Below, piece after piece: positions 48,233 to 57,690 of a stretch of 64,000 nt of DNA. A program made the translations under genes and the position numbers. Numbering within the stretch: position 1 is the stretch's first letter; each line of letters begins with the position of its first letter. Below the pieces are notes generated by a model. It had not been told where the DNA came from. It did no database searches and saw only the letters and a program-made list of their open reading frames with translations. This DNA is from Saccharopolyspora hirsuta (GTDB taxonomy: Bacteria; Actinomycetota; Actinomycetes; Mycobacteriales; Pseudonocardiaceae), in assembly GCF_008630535.1 (NCBI RefSeq), contig NZ_VWPH01000002.1, positions 1 to 64,000 on the forward strand, in the 5' to 3' direction.

Positions 48233-49377
48233 GCGACGCGGGCAGGGGACGGGCAGCAGGCACCGCCGAGCGGCGTGCCGACGAGGCCGGGACGATGAAC
48301 ATTGTGGTCGACGCGCGTTGGACGCGCACCGATCAGCACGACGGGATCAGCCGCTACGGGGCGAGCCTGATCGAAGCATTGCACCACCTCCATCCGGTGA
48401 CGATGTTGATCCACGACGAGCGGCAGCTGCGGTTGCTGCCGGAGGGTGTTCCGCACCTGAAGGTCAACAGCCCGTTCTCGCCGCGCGAGCTGTGGCTCTC
48501 GCGCACGCTGAACCGGCTCGGCGCGGACGTGGTGTTCAGCCCGCTGCAGGTGATCGGGGGGTTCCGCCGCAAGTACCGGCTGGTCCTCACGCTGCACGAC
48601 CTGATCTACTACCGGCACCCGGAGCCGCCGGGGTTCCTGCCGCTGCCGGTCCGCATCGCGTGGCGGCTGTACCACAAGGCGTTCTGGCCGCAGCGCGTCA
48701 TGCTGAACCGGGCCGACGCGGTGGTCACGGTCAGCGAGACGACGCGGAAGCTCATCGCCGAGCACCGGCTCACCCGGCGCCCGGTCACGGTCGTCCACAA
48801 TGCACCGTCACCGCTGCCGGAGGGCGACGGGCCGGACGCGGCCGGAGCGGCCGAGGGCGGCCCTCGGGAACTTGTGTACATGGGTTCGTTCATGCCGTAC
48901 AAGAACGTGGAAACCCTGATCTCGGGCATGGCTCTCCTTCCCGGGTACCGGCTGCACCTGGTCAGCCGGATCGCGCCGCAGCGGGAAGCGGAGCTGCGGG
49001 CGCAGCTGCCGCCGGGCGCGGACGTGGTCTTCTGGCGGGGTATCGGGGAGAGCGACTACCAGCGGCTGCTCGGTCGGGCCAGCGCGCTGGTCACCGCTTC
49101 TCGGGACGAGGGGTTCGGACTGCCGATCATCGAGGCGATGAACGCGGGGACGCCGGTGGTCTGCAGCGACCTGGAGATCTTCCACGAGGTCACCGGTGGC
49201 CACGCGGAGTTCTTCGACCCGGGGTCGTCGAAGGACTTCGCCGCTGCGGTGCGCCGGGTGGAGGACGACCGGGTGCGCGCGGACCTGGTGGCCGCCGCTC
49301 GCGGTCAGGCGGCGGAGTTCACCTGGAACAACTCCGCCCGACGGCTGCTCGAGCTGATGCGGGACCTGGTCCGCTGA
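48229..49377 (+). CDS. Glycosyltransferase family 4 (second)
   Basis: A 382-residue GT-B enzyme. MNIVVDARWTRTDQHDGISR, VLTLHDLIYYRHPEPPGF, VVTVSETTRKLI, LVYMGSFMPYKNVETLI and SRDEGFGLPIIEAMNAGTPV are canonical, the last being the E-x7-E motif. The ATG 48229 overlaps the hydrolase stop (ATGA); an internal ATG at 48295 would start at the conserved MNIVVDARW and is an equally good candidate. Last gene of the operon. Confidence 0.87.
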   Translation: MSDAGRGRAAGTAERRADEAGTMNIVVDARWTRTDQHDGISRYGASLIEALHHLHPVTMLIHDERQLRLLPEGVPHLKVNSPFSPRELWLSRTLNRLGADVVFSPLQVIGGFRRKYRLVLTLHDLIYYRHPEPPGFLPLPVRIAWRLYHKAFWPQRVMLNRADAVVTVSETTRKLIAEHRLTRRPVTVVHNAPSPLPEGDGPDAAGAAEGGPRELVYMGSFMPYKNVETLISGMALLPGYRLHLVSRIAPQREAELRAQLPPGADVVFWRGIGESDYQRLLGRASALVTASRDEGFGLPIIEAMNAGTPVVCSDLEIFHEVTGGHAEFFDPGSSKDFAAAVRRVEDDRVRADLVAAARGQAAEFTWNNSARRLLELMRDLVR

Positions 49378-49477
49378 GCGACTGCGTGAGTGGTTCCCGA
49401 GCTGCGGTGCTGGCTCGCGGCGAGGCATCGGGGTTGCCCGGCCAGGAGGGTCTCGCACCGCGTCCTGAACCGCTCCC

Positions 49478-49900
49478 TCAGTGCGACCAGACCTTGATGG
49501 CGCGGACCACGAACGTCGACTGCGGTGCCTGCGCCCCGGGTGGGTAGGTCGCGAAGTCGGCCTCGGTGTCGCAGTGCGGGTCCTGGTACGCGGTGACCTG
49601 GTGGCCCGTGTTGTTCACAAAGGACAGTGCCTCGCCCGGGTGCTCCAGCGCGACGCAACGCTCCATCTCGAAGGTGGAGTTGTGGATGCTGACGTCGTGC
49701 CGCTCCCCGGCGTGGTTCTGCTCGGTCCACACGCAGAAGTTGCCGTCCGGGCACGGGTTTTCCGGTGGCGCGGCGGCGTGCGCGTGGTTGGCGCCGAGCA
49801 GCACGGCGGCCACCGCCAGCAGTGCGGCGAGGACCGCCCGCAGGCCCCAGGGCGAGCGCGCGCCGAGCCGGTTCGGGGCGGTGGTGCTGAACGAAGACAT
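49478..49900 (-). CDS. Secreted peptidase-inhibitor family I36-like protein
   Basis: A 140-residue exported protein. A signal peptide with core LRAVLAALLAVAAVLLGANH and cleavage after AHA is clear, followed by CPDGNFCVWTEQNHAGERHD, matching the cysteine-containing beta/gamma-crystallin-like I36 (SMPI) fold; CVALEHPGEALSFVNNTG continues it. Such proteins inhibit metalloproteases or act as stress-fold proteins. ATG 49900 follows AAGGA. Confidence 0.82.
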   Translation of the reverse strand: MSSFSTTAPNRLGARSPWGLRAVLAALLAVAAVLLGANHAHAAAPPENPCPDGNFCVWTEQNHAGERHDVSIHNSTFEMERCVALEHPGEALSFVNNTGHQVTAYQDPHCDTEADFATYPPGAQAPQSTFVVRAIKVWSH

Positions 49901-50091
49901 GCGAAAATCCTTCCTTGCTGGGAAAATCAGGAGATTGCGGCCGGATTCGGCCTGCTGGGAACAAGATTCCCGAAGTCCGGATCGGAATGCCAGCAGATAA
50001 GCTGGATACACCCCGACCGGGTGGACTTCGCCGCCTGGCGAGCCCGGCGGCGGGCCCTGCGGGTTCCGCGCCCGGGGCCGACAATCGGGCG

Positions 50092-50382
50092 ATGAGCGAT
50101 CCCGCCGAGTCGGGCCCGTGGGTGCTGCGGATCGGGCACGAGGAGCTGGTGGTCCGGCAGCGCTACGAAGTGGTCGGCATCGTCAACGACTTCCTCATCG
50201 CGCTCTGGTTCATCATCGGCAGCCTGCTGTTCTTCCACGACTCCACCGCGACCGCCGGGACGTGGCTGTTCCTGCTCGGCAGCTGCGAGCTGGCGATCCG
50301 CCCGGTGATCCGGCTGAGCCGGTTCGTGCACCTGCGGCGGCTGCGCCCGCCGGGGCTGCGGGGCTCCGACCAGGACTTCTGA
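50092..50382 (+). CDS. YrhK-like small membrane protein
   Basis: A 96-residue protein with two hydrophobic segments: IVNDFLIALWFIIGSLLFF and TAGTWLFLLGSCELAIRPVI, the pair defining the YrhK domain of unknown function. The start ATG 50092 gives MSDPAESGPWVLRIGHEELV; upstream codons in frame are not coding. It stands alone. Confidence 0.78.
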   Translation: MSDPAESGPWVLRIGHEELVVRQRYEVVGIVNDFLIALWFIIGSLLFFHDSTATAGTWLFLLGSCELAIRPVIRLSRFVHLRRLRPPGLRGSDQDF

Positions 50383-50430
50383 GCGAGCGGCGGCCCCCGG
50401 GCGGGGCTCTCGGCGCGAACGGGTCCGGAA

Positions 50431-50787
50431 TCAGAGGTAGCACGCGCTGACGAAACCGCTGACCGAGGTGCGCCGATTCGTGATTTCGAACCATTCGGAA
50501 TTGTTCGACCCGTCCGCGCAGCGAATGGTTTCCCCGGGTGCCGAGCCGCGGACCGAGACGCGGTCGCCGGGGGCTCCGGATCCGCGCGCGGCGGCGGCCG
50601 TGCTGGGTGCCGAGCGGATCAGCACACCGGGCTCCGCGAAGTCCCTGACCTGCGTCTGATCAGCGGTCTTGGCCAGCGCGTCCTTGATACCGGCGGCGAT
50701 CGTGCCCAGGTGCGCGCCCAGCCCGGACAGCGGCAGGGCGGCGGCGAAGAACGCGCTCAGCAGCGCATTGCGAATGGCGGTGCGCAT
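50431..50787 (-). CDS. Secreted small protein, SH3-like C-terminus
   Basis: A 118-residue exported protein. An N-terminal hydrophobic stretch (LLSAFFAAALPLSGLGAHLG) acts as a signal or anchor. The C-terminal half, GVLIRSAPST and VSVRGSAPGETIRCADGS, with a terminal FVSACYL, resembles bacterial SH3 domains that bind cell wall, including two cysteines that could pair. Start ATG 50787. The family is not firmly recognised. Confidence 0.65.
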   Translation of the reverse strand: MRTAIRNALLSAFFAAALPLSGLGAHLGTIAAGIKDALAKTADQTQVRDFAEPGVLIRSAPSTAAAARGSGAPGDRVSVRGSAPGETIRCADGSNNSEWFEITNRRTSVSGFVSACYL

Positions 50788-51035
50788 CGTGTCCCCCCAC
50801 TGCGCCAGCCGGATCGCCCCATTTCCCCCTGCTTTTGCGGGGGCGATCTTTTTTCGGCGGGTGCACCTCCATTTTATGGAGAATTCCGGGGGCCCGGCAG
50901 TATCCGATTGGGTAGAGCGAATTCGTGCGCGGCGGTCGGACGGCCGGTGACGGTCCGCGACGGCGTCAGGCCGCCGCGCACCACATGTGGGGGAGCCGCG
51001 GTGCGCGCTCGACGCGGTGCGTGCCGGAAACGGCG

Positions 51036-51066
51036 GAGGCCCCGGGACTGCTCGTCCCGGGGCCTC
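51036..51066 (-). terminator. Terminator after the symporter gene
   Basis: A perfect 13-bp stem, GAGGCCCCGGGAC (51036-51048) with 51054-51066, loop of 5, fourteen bases past the symporter stop. Confidence 0.78.
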
Positions 51067-51079
51067 GCAGGGATGTGCG

Positions 51080-52675
51080 TCAGCCGAGCCGCGAGCCGAT
51101 CCCGGTCAGCGACCGGACCTCCATCTCCGCCCGGCGCTCCTCGTCCACCTCGTCGCGGCGGCCCAGGAAGGTGCCGATGATGCCGCAGATGAACGAGATC
51201 GGGATGGACACGATGCCCGGGTTCTTCAGCGGGAAGAACGCGAAGTCCACGCTCGGCAGGATCGAGTCCGACGCCCCGGAGACCACCGGGGAGAAGATCA
51301 CCAGCAGCAGGCAGGAGCCCAGGCCGCCGTAGATGCCCCACAGCGTGCCCGTGGTGTTGAACCGCTTCCAGAACAGCGAGTACAGCAGCGTGGACAGGTT
51401 CGCCGAGGCGGCGAAGGCGAACGCCAGGCCGACCAGGAACGCGATGTTCTGGCCGTTGACCAGGATGCCGCCCAGGATCGACGCCCCGCCGATCACCAGC
51501 GCGGTCACCCGGGCCACCTTCACCACGTCGTCGGAGTCGACGTCGCCGCGGCGGATCACGTTGGCGTAGATGTCGTGCGCGAACGACGCCGAGGCGGTCA
51601 GCGTCAGCCCGGCCACCACGGCCAGGATGGTGGCGAAGGCGACCGCGGCGACGATGCCCAGCAGCACGGTGCCGCCGATGCGGTAGGCCAGCAGCGGCGC
51701 CGCCGAGTTCTCCGCACCCGGCGCGGACTGGATGGCCTCGGTGCCCACCAGCGCGGCCGCGCCGTAGCCGATGATCAGCGTGCAGATGTAGAACGCCGCG
51801 ACCACCCAGATCGCCCACGCCACCGAGCGGCGCGCCTCGCGGGCGTTGGGCACGGTGTAGAACCGCATCAGCACGTGGGGCAGACCGCCGACGCCCAGCA
51901 CCAGCGCCAACGACAGCGACACGAAGTCCAGCTGGGTCAGCTCCGACTTCCCGTACTGCACGCCCGGGGCGAAGATCTCCCGGCCGTGCGGGTTGTTCTC
52001 CGCGGCCCGCAGCAGCAGGTCGGTCATGCTGTAGCCGAACTTGCCGAGCAGGAAGATCGTGATCAGCGCCACGCACAGCAGCAGCATCGCGGCCTTGATG
52101 ATCTGCACCCAGGTGGTGCCCTTCATGCCGCCGACCAGCACGTAGACCATCATCACCAGGCCGACCACGGCGATCACCAGCGCCTGGCCGAACCCGCTGT
52201 GCACGTCCAGCAGCAGGGCGACCAGACCGCCCGCACCGGCCATCTGGGCGATCATGTAGATGATCGTGATGGCCAGCGTGGAGGCGGCCGCCGCCGCGCG
52301 CACCGGGCGCTGCCGCATCCGGAAGCTGAGCACGTCGCCCATGGTGAAGCGGCCGGTGTTGCGCATCCGCTCGGCCACCAGCAGCAGGTTGATCAGCCAG
52401 GCGACCAGGAAGCCGATGGAGTACAGGAAGCCGTCGTAGCCGTAGACCGCGATGGCCCCGGCGATGCCCAGGAAGGACGCCGCCGACAGGTAGTCGCCGG
52501 ACAGCGCGATGCCGTTCTGCGCACCGCTGAACGAGCTGCCCGCGACGAAGTAGTCGCTGGAGCTGCCGCGGCTGCTCACCCGGTACACGATGAACAGCGT
52601 GACCAGCACGAACGCCGCGAAGACGGCGGTGTTGATGATCGAGTTGTCGGCGGGGATCAGCTGCTGGTCGTTCAT
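51080..52675 (-). CDS. Sodium/solute symporter, ActP (acetate) type
   Basis: A 531-residue SSS-family transporter with about 13 helices. SSDYFVAGSSFSGAQNGIAL, SGDYLSAASFLGIAGAIAVY, YDGFLYSIGFLVAW and GGLPHVLMRFYTVPNAREAR are hallmarks of cation/acetate and monocarboxylate symporters. It starts at ATG 52675, overlapping the stop of the DUF485 gene (ATGA), the standard actP arrangement. It likely imports acetate or other short monocarboxylates. Confidence 0.9.
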   Translation of the reverse strand: MNDQQLIPADNSIINTAVFAAFVLVTLFIVYRVSSRGSSSDYFVAGSSFSGAQNGIALSGDYLSAASFLGIAGAIAVYGYDGFLYSIGFLVAWLINLLLVAERMRNTGRFTMGDVLSFRMRQRPVRAAAAASTLAITIIYMIAQMAGAGGLVALLLDVHSGFGQALVIAVVGLVMMVYVLVGGMKGTTWVQIIKAAMLLLCVALITIFLLGKFGYSMTDLLLRAAENNPHGREIFAPGVQYGKSELTQLDFVSLSLALVLGVGGLPHVLMRFYTVPNAREARRSVAWAIWVVAAFYICTLIIGYGAAALVGTEAIQSAPGAENSAAPLLAYRIGGTVLLGIVAAVAFATILAVVAGLTLTASASFAHDIYANVIRRGDVDSDDVVKVARVTALVIGGASILGGILVNGQNIAFLVGLAFAFAASANLSTLLYSLFWKRFNTTGTLWGIYGGLGSCLLLVIFSPVVSGASDSILPSVDFAFFPLKNPGIVSIPISFICGIIGTFLGRRDEVDEERRAEMEVRSLTGIGSRLG

Positions 52676-53091
52676 CGCTGGAGCTCTCCCGCGTCCTGTC
52701 GGATCTCGTCGACCTTCGGGTCGATGCGGCGGCGGGCGAACCGCAGGTAGAGCGTGGTCAGCCCGACCGTGGTGACGAACTGGGCGACGCCCAGGACCAG
52801 GCCCACGTTGACCTCGCCGATCAGCGGGCGGGCCATGAATTCCCGGGCGTAGGCGGCGACCGCCACGTAGCCGATGTACCAGATCAGGAAAAACGCGGTC
52901 GCCGGGAAAACGAACCATTTCAGCCGCCGGCGCAGCGAGCGGAATTCCTCGCTCTGCTCGATAGCGGTGAAATCGAGGCGTTCCGGGGTGGCGCGAACCG
53001 CGCTCTTGTCGATTCCGCCGAAGGCCGACCGCGGATTTCCGGGCTGGTCACCTGGGCTGCCGCGCAGCGCGGATTGCGTTGCGTTGCTCAT
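52672..53091 (-). CDS. DUF485 membrane protein, symporter partner
   Basis: A 139-residue protein with two helices (VFPATAFFLIWYIGYVAVAA and LVLGVAQFVTTVGLTTLYLR) in a C-terminal DUF485 domain, after a 60-residue hydrophilic leader. DUF485 proteins nearly always precede actP-type genes and are thought to assist the symporter. ATG 53091; translation is coupled by a 4-base overlap. Confidence 0.87.
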   Translation of the reverse strand: MSNATQSALRGSPGDQPGNPRSAFGGIDKSAVRATPERLDFTAIEQSEEFRSLRRRLKWFVFPATAFFLIWYIGYVAVAAYAREFMARPLIGEVNVGLVLGVAQFVTTVGLTTLYLRFARRRIDPKVDEIRQDAGELQR

Positions 53092-53804
53092 GCATCCTTC
53101 CTGGGACTTCGCGGTGGGCCCGCCGGGCGCGCGCGGGCCGGCGGAGGCGGGGAATTCTAACCACTTCCCGCGCCGGATCAACAGTGTGGTGATCACCACG
53201 CGGGCCGTTGATTTCCAGGGTCTCAGGTGCCGTTCGGCGGCCGTCGGCGGGTTCCCCGCGAATCGTGGTTACTGTCTGGTACTGCCAGGTCAGCGGCCCG
53301 ATATGCCTGGTTGCCGAGGATCGACCTGGCCTTTCGCCCCGGATCCGGCGGAGAGATCCGCCCCGCGTTGGGCTGAACGAGTGAAATCGGTGGCGGTTCT
53401 TCGCCGACTTCGACCACTCGGCGTGACATGGCCTGTTTGGCGTAGTCGAATGGGAAAAAGCCCCGGTGCTATCCCGTCACCAGGGGCTTATAGTGCTTGG
53501 GCACCGAAAGACAGCGGCTCAACGGGAAAGGTAACGGTTCGGTACCGGTGTCGCGAATGCGCCGGCCGGAGATGCTAATGGTGACGCTGAGTGCCACCGG
53601 AGTCCCATCGGTACAGCGCAGTACCGCATGGTGTTTCCTGTCGCCCGGAGCCCCCCGACCGCAGCTGGATTTCGCCCCCGACCGCCCAGACGACGATTGC
53701 GGGACCGCACGCATGCGCCGTTCGCCCACCCATTGTTCGCCCGAGAGGCTCCGTACCGCGACTGACCAGCGCGGAGTCCCGAGCTCGACGCCAGGAGGGC
53801 GCCC
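53092..53804. other. Gap upstream of conservon; no firm gene
   Basis: About 710 bases between two divergent operons, with no convincing protein gene. It contains a minus-strand terminator at 53458-53489, which implies an unassigned leftward transcript starting somewhere in 53490-53800. The promoter of cvnABCD must also be in here. Confidence 0.5.
53458..53489 (-). terminator. Orphan terminator on the minus strand
   Basis: AAGCCCC (53458-53464) and GGTG (53465-53468) pair with CACC (53478-53481) and GGGGCTT (53483-53489). On the minus strand the stem is followed by TTTTTCCC. No known gene ends here. Confidence 0.65.
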
Positions 53805-56648
53805 GTGAGCGAGGGGAGGTTCGGGCGTCTGCGCAGCGCCGTGGTCCAGTGGCGCAACTGGTCCCTGCCGGTCAAGCTCGGCGCCGTCGTCCTGGTCCCG
53901 GTCATCTTCGCGATCACGCTCGGCATCGGGCAGATCCGCTGGCAGGTCGACCGGGCCGCGGAGTTCGGCCGCGTCGCGGAAGTGCTCGACGCGGTGGACC
54001 GGATCGAGCCGCTGGTCGACGGTTTGCAGCGGGAGCGCAACAGCGCCGTCGAGTTCCTGGTCGGTGACGGCGACATCGGTGCCCTCGAGCGGGAGATCGC
54101 CGTGGTGCACCGGTCGGCCGACGAGCTCGGCGGGCTCGTCGCCTCGTCCGAGGACTTCGGGCCGATCGTCGCCGACCGCTACCGGGAGCTCCGGCCGAAG
54201 CTCGACGGGCTCGCCGGTCTGCGCCAGCAGGTGCAGAACCACCAGCTGCGGGCGGACCAGGCCATCGGCGCCTACAGCGACGTGATCAGCTCGGTGATGT
54301 CGCTGAACCGCGCGCTGACCGGCAGCGTCGCCGACCGGAGCCTGTCCAGCACGGCGTTCGCGATGCAGGACATGCTGGCCCTGATCGAAGAGGTCCGGCT
54401 GCAGCAGGTGTGGGTGCTGACCGGTCTGAGCGAGGGCAGCCTCTCCACGCAGGCGCTGAGCAGCCTGCAGGGTTCGCACGCCCGGCTGCTCGGCAAGATC
54501 GCCGACGCCCGCGCCACGGTCGGCGAGCGCTGGGTGAAGCGGTTGGACGACACGCTGGTCACCCCGCCGATCGTGGAACGCAACCGGATGGTGGCCCTGC
54601 TGCTGAAGGAGAGCACCGACAACATCTACAGCGGCGGCTACTCGGTCACGCGGGACGAGTGGAACCGCGGCAGCGACGCATCGGTCCAGACGATCAACGG
54701 CGGTCGCGACGAGCTCGCCGGCGAGGTGCGGTCGATCGCGGCGCAGCTGGAGGACGAGGCCAGCGACACCGCGGGCTGGGACTCGGTGCTGCTGCTGTCG
54801 GCGCTGATCGTCGCCGCCGCGATCATCATCATGATCGCCCGCCAGCTGCTCAGCTCGCTGAGCGAACTGCGCGACAGCGCGCTCGACGCCGCCGACTACG
54901 AGCTGCCCGCGGCGGTCGAGGCGATCCGGCGGGGCAAGCGGGCCGACGCCGCGGTCAGCCCGGTCCCGGTGGACACCACCGACGAGGTCGGGCAGGTGGC
55001 CCGCGCCTTCGACGAGGTGAACGAGCAGGCGCTGCGGCTCGCGGTCGAGCAGGCCGACCTGCGGCGCGGCTACAACGACATGTTCGTCAGCGTGTCCCGG
55101 CGCAGCCAGAGCCTGCTGGAGCGGCAGCTGCGGCTGTTCGAGGAGCTGGAGCAGGACGAGGAGGACCCGGACCAGCTCGCCCGGTTGTTCCAGCTGGACC
55201 ACCTGGCCACCCGGATGCGCCGCAACAACGAGAACCTGATGGTGCTCTCCGGCCAGGACCTGGCGCGGCGCTTCACCCAGCCCACCGACCTGGCCGACGT
55301 GCTGCGGGCCGCGGTCTCCGAGATCGAGCAGTACCCGCGCGTGGTGGTGCAGCCGCCGCCCGCGGTGAAGCTGCGCGGCCACACCGCCAGCGACCTGGTG
55401 CGCCTGGTGGCCGAGCTGCTGGACAACGCGGCCAACTTCTCCGCCCCGGACACCACGGTGACGGTGTCCAGCTACCAGGCCGGGGACGGCACGGTGGTGC
55501 TCGACGTCCTCGACCAGGGCATCGGCATGGGCGAGGCGGAGCTGGCGCGGGCCAACGAGCGCCTGGCCACGGTCGACGAGGACGACCTCGCCACCTCCCG
55601 GCGGATGGGGCTGTTCGTGGCCGGTCGCCTGGCGGTGCGGCACGGCGTCGGCGTCGAGCTGCACGGCGGCCCGGACGTGGAGGGCGTCCGCGCGACCGTC
55701 ATGATCCCGGCCGAGCACGTGGTGTCGGTCGAGTCCGGGCCGGTGCTGCCCGCCGCACCGCAGCCCAGCCGCCGCAACGGCCACGCGCACACCGAGCTGC
55801 CGACGTCCGGTGAGCTGCCGCGCCGGACCCCGGCGGAGAAGTCGCCCTGGCAGGAGCCGGGGTCGTCGAGCCTGTTCGAGTCGCACACCCCGGAACCGGA
55901 GGAATCGCCGACGGCGCACCTGTTCGACGCGCCGCTGGACATCCCGCAGCAACCGCGGGCGATTCCCGGCGAATTCGACTGGCCAGGCGTCGAACCGCCC
56001 GCCGAACGGCCGGAGGAGGAGTCGCCCATCTTCGAGGAAGTCTCCACCCAGTGGTTCCAACCAGCGAGTGAGAACCCGTACCTGAAGGCGCAGTCCGACA
56101 CCGGCGAGTTCAGCTGGCCCGGCGCGGAGGACGAGGCGGACGGATTCCCCCGGGAACCGGAACCGCCGGCCGCGCAACCGGAAGCCCCGCCGCTCACCGA
56201 CGCCGGGCTGCCGCGCCGCACACCGCGCGGCGCGACCGAACCGGAGGCCAAGCCGTCCCGGAGCGCGGAGGACATCAGCCGCCAGCTGGCCCAGAACGGG
56301 GTGCAGTTCGGCGGATCCACCGACTCCCGGCTCAACCCGGTCGAACCGGCGTCGGAACCCGAGCCGTGGACGTCGCACGACCCCGGGGCCGACAGCGCGT
56401 GGAACTTCGCCGCCGACAAGGCGCGCGAGGCGGCCGAGGCCGCAGCCAACCCGCAGCCCAGCTCGTTCACGCAGGCCGGGCTGCCGCGCCGCACCCCGAA
56501 GGCGCACCTGGTTCCGGGTAGCGTGGCGAATTCCGAGCCGACCAGCACCGGGACGTTCCAGCGCGACGCGGACAAGCTCCGCGGTCGGCTGGCCGACTTC
56601 CAGAGCGGTGTCAGCCGTGGTCGGCACCGAGCAACCGACGAGGATTGA
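53805..56648 (+). CDS. cvnA: Conservon sensor kinase CvnA (nitrate-sensor type)
   Basis: A 947-residue membrane sensor with unusual histidine-kinase features. Helix 1 is at about 21-43 (LPVKLGAVVLVPVIFAITLG), then a 280-residue nitrate/nitrite-sensing NIT-like region, helix 2 at about 328-350, a HAMP region and a GHKL ATPase domain (N box ELLDNAANFSAP, G1 DQGIGMG). No canonical phosphorylatable H-box is obvious. A long Pro/Glu-rich tail (about 640-947) carries three LPRRTP repeats, typical of CvnA. GTG 53805 is 7 bases after AGGAGG. Confidence 0.92.
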   Translation: MSEGRFGRLRSAVVQWRNWSLPVKLGAVVLVPVIFAITLGIGQIRWQVDRAAEFGRVAEVLDAVDRIEPLVDGLQRERNSAVEFLVGDGDIGALEREIAVVHRSADELGGLVASSEDFGPIVADRYRELRPKLDGLAGLRQQVQNHQLRADQAIGAYSDVISSVMSLNRALTGSVADRSLSSTAFAMQDMLALIEEVRLQQVWVLTGLSEGSLSTQALSSLQGSHARLLGKIADARATVGERWVKRLDDTLVTPPIVERNRMVALLLKESTDNIYSGGYSVTRDEWNRGSDASVQTINGGRDELAGEVRSIAAQLEDEASDTAGWDSVLLLSALIVAAAIIIMIARQLLSSLSELRDSALDAADYELPAAVEAIRRGKRADAAVSPVPVDTTDEVGQVARAFDEVNEQALRLAVEQADLRRGYNDMFVSVSRRSQSLLERQLRLFEELEQDEEDPDQLARLFQLDHLATRMRRNNENLMVLSGQDLARRFTQPTDLADVLRAAVSEIEQYPRVVVQPPPAVKLRGHTASDLVRLVAELLDNAANFSAPDTTVTVSSYQAGDGTVVLDVLDQGIGMGEAELARANERLATVDEDDLATSRRMGLFVAGRLAVRHGVGVELHGGPDVEGVRATVMIPAEHVVSVESGPVLPAAPQPSRRNGHAHTELPTSGELPRRTPAEKSPWQEPGSSSLFESHTPEPEESPTAHLFDAPLDIPQQPRAIPGEFDWPGVEPPAERPEEESPIFEEVSTQWFQPASENPYLKAQSDTGEFSWPGAEDEADGFPREPEPPAAQPEAPPLTDAGLPRRTPRGATEPEAKPSRSAEDISRQLAQNGVQFGGSTDSRLNPVEPASEPEPWTSHDPGADSAWNFAADKAREAAEAAANPQPSSFTQAGLPRRTPKAHLVPGSVANSEPTSTGTFQRDADKLRGRLADFQSGVSRGRHRATDED

Positions 56649-56702
56649 CATGGTGTCCGCAGCGCGAAGGCGTGATCACCTCGGCGACGAACAGGAGGTT
56701 GC

Positions 56703-57128
56703 ATGACTGCTCAGATGATTTCCCGCAGGTTCGGCTGGCTGATCACCGACTTCACCGAGCGCGTGGCCGGTGTGGCGCACGCGATCGTGGTCTCCGCCGA
56801 TGGACTGGTGCTGACCGCTTCGGCGACGCTGCCCCGGGACCGGGCCGACCAGCTGGCGGCCGTCGCGTCGGGTCTGCTGAGCCTCACGCAGGGTTCGGCG
56901 AAGTGCTTCGAGGCCGGTCGTGTCGTCCAGACCATCGTGGAGATGGAGCGCGGCACGCTGCTGCAGATGGGCATCAGCGACGGTTCCTGCCTGACCGTGC
57001 TCGCCGCCCCGCAGTGCGACATGGGGCTGATCGCCTACGAGATGACCATGCTCGTGGAGCGCGTCGGGCAGATGCTGACCCCGGAGATCCGCTCGCAGCT
57101 GCAGGGCTCGACCGGCGCACTCGTGTGA
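56703..57128 (+). CDS. cvnB: Conservon protein CvnB (roadblock/LC7)
   Basis: A 141-residue roadblock/LC7 protein: FGWLITDFTERVAGVAHAIV and GLVLTASATLPRDRADQLAA at the N-terminus, MGLIAYEMTMLVERVGQMLT near the end. In conservons, CvnB acts as a GTPase-activating-like partner of CvnD, as MglB does for MglA. The 54-bp gap after cvnA holds an AGGAGG site (56691-56697). Confidence 0.95.
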   Translation: MTAQMISRRFGWLITDFTERVAGVAHAIVVSADGLVLTASATLPRDRADQLAAVASGLLSLTQGSAKCFEAGRVVQTIVEMERGTLLQMGISDGSCLTVLAAPQCDMGLIAYEMTMLVERVGQMLTPEIRSQLQGSTGALV

Positions 57129-57135
57129 GGATGCG

Positions 57136-57690
57136 ATGAGCAGGAGATCGGAGTACCCGGCGCGGGGGCGAAGACGCGACAGCAGCGGGGACAACGGCTT
57201 CGCCGACGTCGTCAACGGGTTCACCTTCGGCAGCGGCAAGCGCAAGCGCAAGGGGCGCGACGAGGCCGAGCGGTACGATGACCCGCGGGACGAGCGGTAC
57301 GAGGCCCCCGAGGAGTCCTACGTGGACGACCCGGTGGAGGAGCCCGCTGCGCCGGCCGCGTCGAGCATCCGCTCCTACACCTGGACCGGTGGGCGCACCC
57401 GGTCCACCCACAATTTGGAACTGGAGACCCTCGTTTCGGTCGGAGAGGGCTACCGGCCGGGCACTGCGGTGCGGCTGGAGCACCAGTCGATCGCCGAGCT
57501 GTGCCAGCAACCCCGGTCGGTCGCGGAAGTCGGGGCGCTGTTGTCGGTGCCGATCGGGGTGGCCCGCGTGCTGCTGGCGGACATGGCCGAACTGGGGTTG
57601 ATCACCGTGCACCAGACGGTGAGCGAAAGCGGTAGCGCACCACACATGGTGTTGATGGAAAGGGTTTTGAGTGGACTCCGTCGGCTATAG
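57136..57690 (+). CDS. cvnC: Conservon protein CvnC (DUF742)
   Basis: A 184-residue protein. The first 80 residues are charged and probably disordered; the DUF742 domain follows with RSYTWTGGRTRSTHNLELET, SIAELCQQPRSVAEVGALLS and PIGVARVLLADMAELGLITV, a winged-helix-like core. It is a fixed member of conservons, bridging kinase and GTPase. Its 3' end overlaps cvnD by 20 bases. Confidence 0.93.
   Translation: MSRRSEYPARGRRRDSSGDNGFADVVNGFTFGSGKRKRKGRDEAERYDDPRDERYEAPEESYVDDPVEEPAAPAASSIRSYTWTGGRTRSTHNLELETLVSVGEGYRPGTAVRLEHQSIAELCQQPRSVAEVGALLSVPIGVARVLLADMAELGLITVHQTVSESGSAPHMVLMERVLSGLRRL

Noticed and set aside
53469-56651. Very long minus-strand open frame opposite cvnA
   Set aside because: It is antisense to a certain gene, has shadow composition (Arg, Val, Gly, His rich) and no family motifs; typical of high-GC DNA.
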